Positions 5,430 to 5,460 of a DNA stretch of 5,460 bases are shown here, one piece after another. The position numbers and the translations under genes were made by a program. Below the pieces are notes generated by a model. That model searched no databases. It was not told where the DNA came from and saw nothing but the letters and a program-made list of their open reading frames with translations. Numbering within the stretch: the first letter of the stretch is position 1; every line of letters starts with the position of its first letter. Source of the stretch: Candidatus Woesearchaeota archaeon (GTDB lineage: Archaea; Nanobdellota; Nanobdellia; Woesearchaeales; JACPBV01); the NCBI GenBank assembly GCA_016180165.1, contig JACPBU010000034.1, forward strand, positions 1 through 5,460. Reading direction: 5' to 3'.

Positions 5430-5460
5430 AAGCATTTGCGCAAGCAAAAAGCTGGGGGAA

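Larger units (their letters stand above)
5226..5460. other. Gene-poor upstream region rich in inverted and direct repeats
   Basis: No convincing gene. On the minus strand one frame stays open from the window edge (5459) to TAA at 5214-5216, but the protein it would give is low in charged residues and hydrophobic, and it runs through the repeats and ends inside the palindrome. The region contains inverted repeats at 5263-5283, 5284-5296, 5379-5404 and 5409-5429 and a tandem direct repeat at 5294-5339. This density suggests structured RNA, regulatory DNA or the 3' region of a gene beyond 5460. Confidence 0.5.

Noticed and set aside
5454..5458. GGGGG near the window end as a ribosome binding site for a plus-strand gene beyond 5460
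   Set aside because: The start codon would lie outside the window and no clear plus-strand promoter was seen, so it cannot be supported.
5214..5459. Minus-strand frame open from the window edge to TAA, with ATGs inside
   Set aside because: It overlaps several inverted repeats and the tandem repeat (seen as a doubled HIEK), has no G-run or SD before its ATGs and ends inside the palindrome. It could only be real if it continues beyond 5460 as a gene tail.

Overview
The window holds three long genes, all on the minus strand and in tandem, so the region is transcribed from high to low coordinates. In that order they are: a 389-residue membrane-anchored or secreted protein with an EF-hand-like pair (3961-5130), an 820-residue protein of unrecognised family built around short repeated motifs (1440-3902), and the first 415 codons of a secreted protein that runs into tandem Ig/cadherin-like repeats and leaves the window at position 1. 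The third gene begins with GTG and is cut by the window edge, so an ATG-only or complete-ORF search would miss it. I read it codon by codon and found no stop or frameshift. No RNA gene, insertion sequence, CRISPR array or plasmid/phage hallmark gene was recognised.

The source looks archaeal, and the style suggests a DPANN-type archaeon from a metagenome. The supporting signs are a BRE/TATA promoter (5184-5201), a double oligo-T tract just after the 389-residue gene, and a large exported protein with 'PVNDAP'-type tandem repeats. None of this fixes the lineage, and a bacterial source is not excluded. There is no marker gene.

Layout from high to low coordinates. Positions 5226-5460 carry no convincing gene but hold several inverted repeats and one tandem direct repeat. 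A perfect 20-bp palindrome (5206-5225) lies 4 bp upstream of the BRE/TATA of the first gene. The first gene is followed by a 58-bp gap with two T7 runs on the transcribed sense, then the 820-residue gene. That gene's central part has six copies of a [S/A]-L-[G/A]-[E/D/Q]-[R/K]-L-L motif at 19/19/19/17/17-residue spacing, followed by 7-residue repeats. A 192-bp gap with a 7-bp stem-loop leads to the third gene.

Working interpretation (inference): this is a small cell-envelope or surface locus. It would comprise an exported, possibly Ca-binding protein, a long multivalent scaffold-like protein with one possible membrane segment, and a long secreted repeat protein of adhesin/stalk type. The shared orientation supports this, but the gaps and the oligo-T tract mean the genes may be separately transcribed. 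No enzymatic function can be assigned to any of them.
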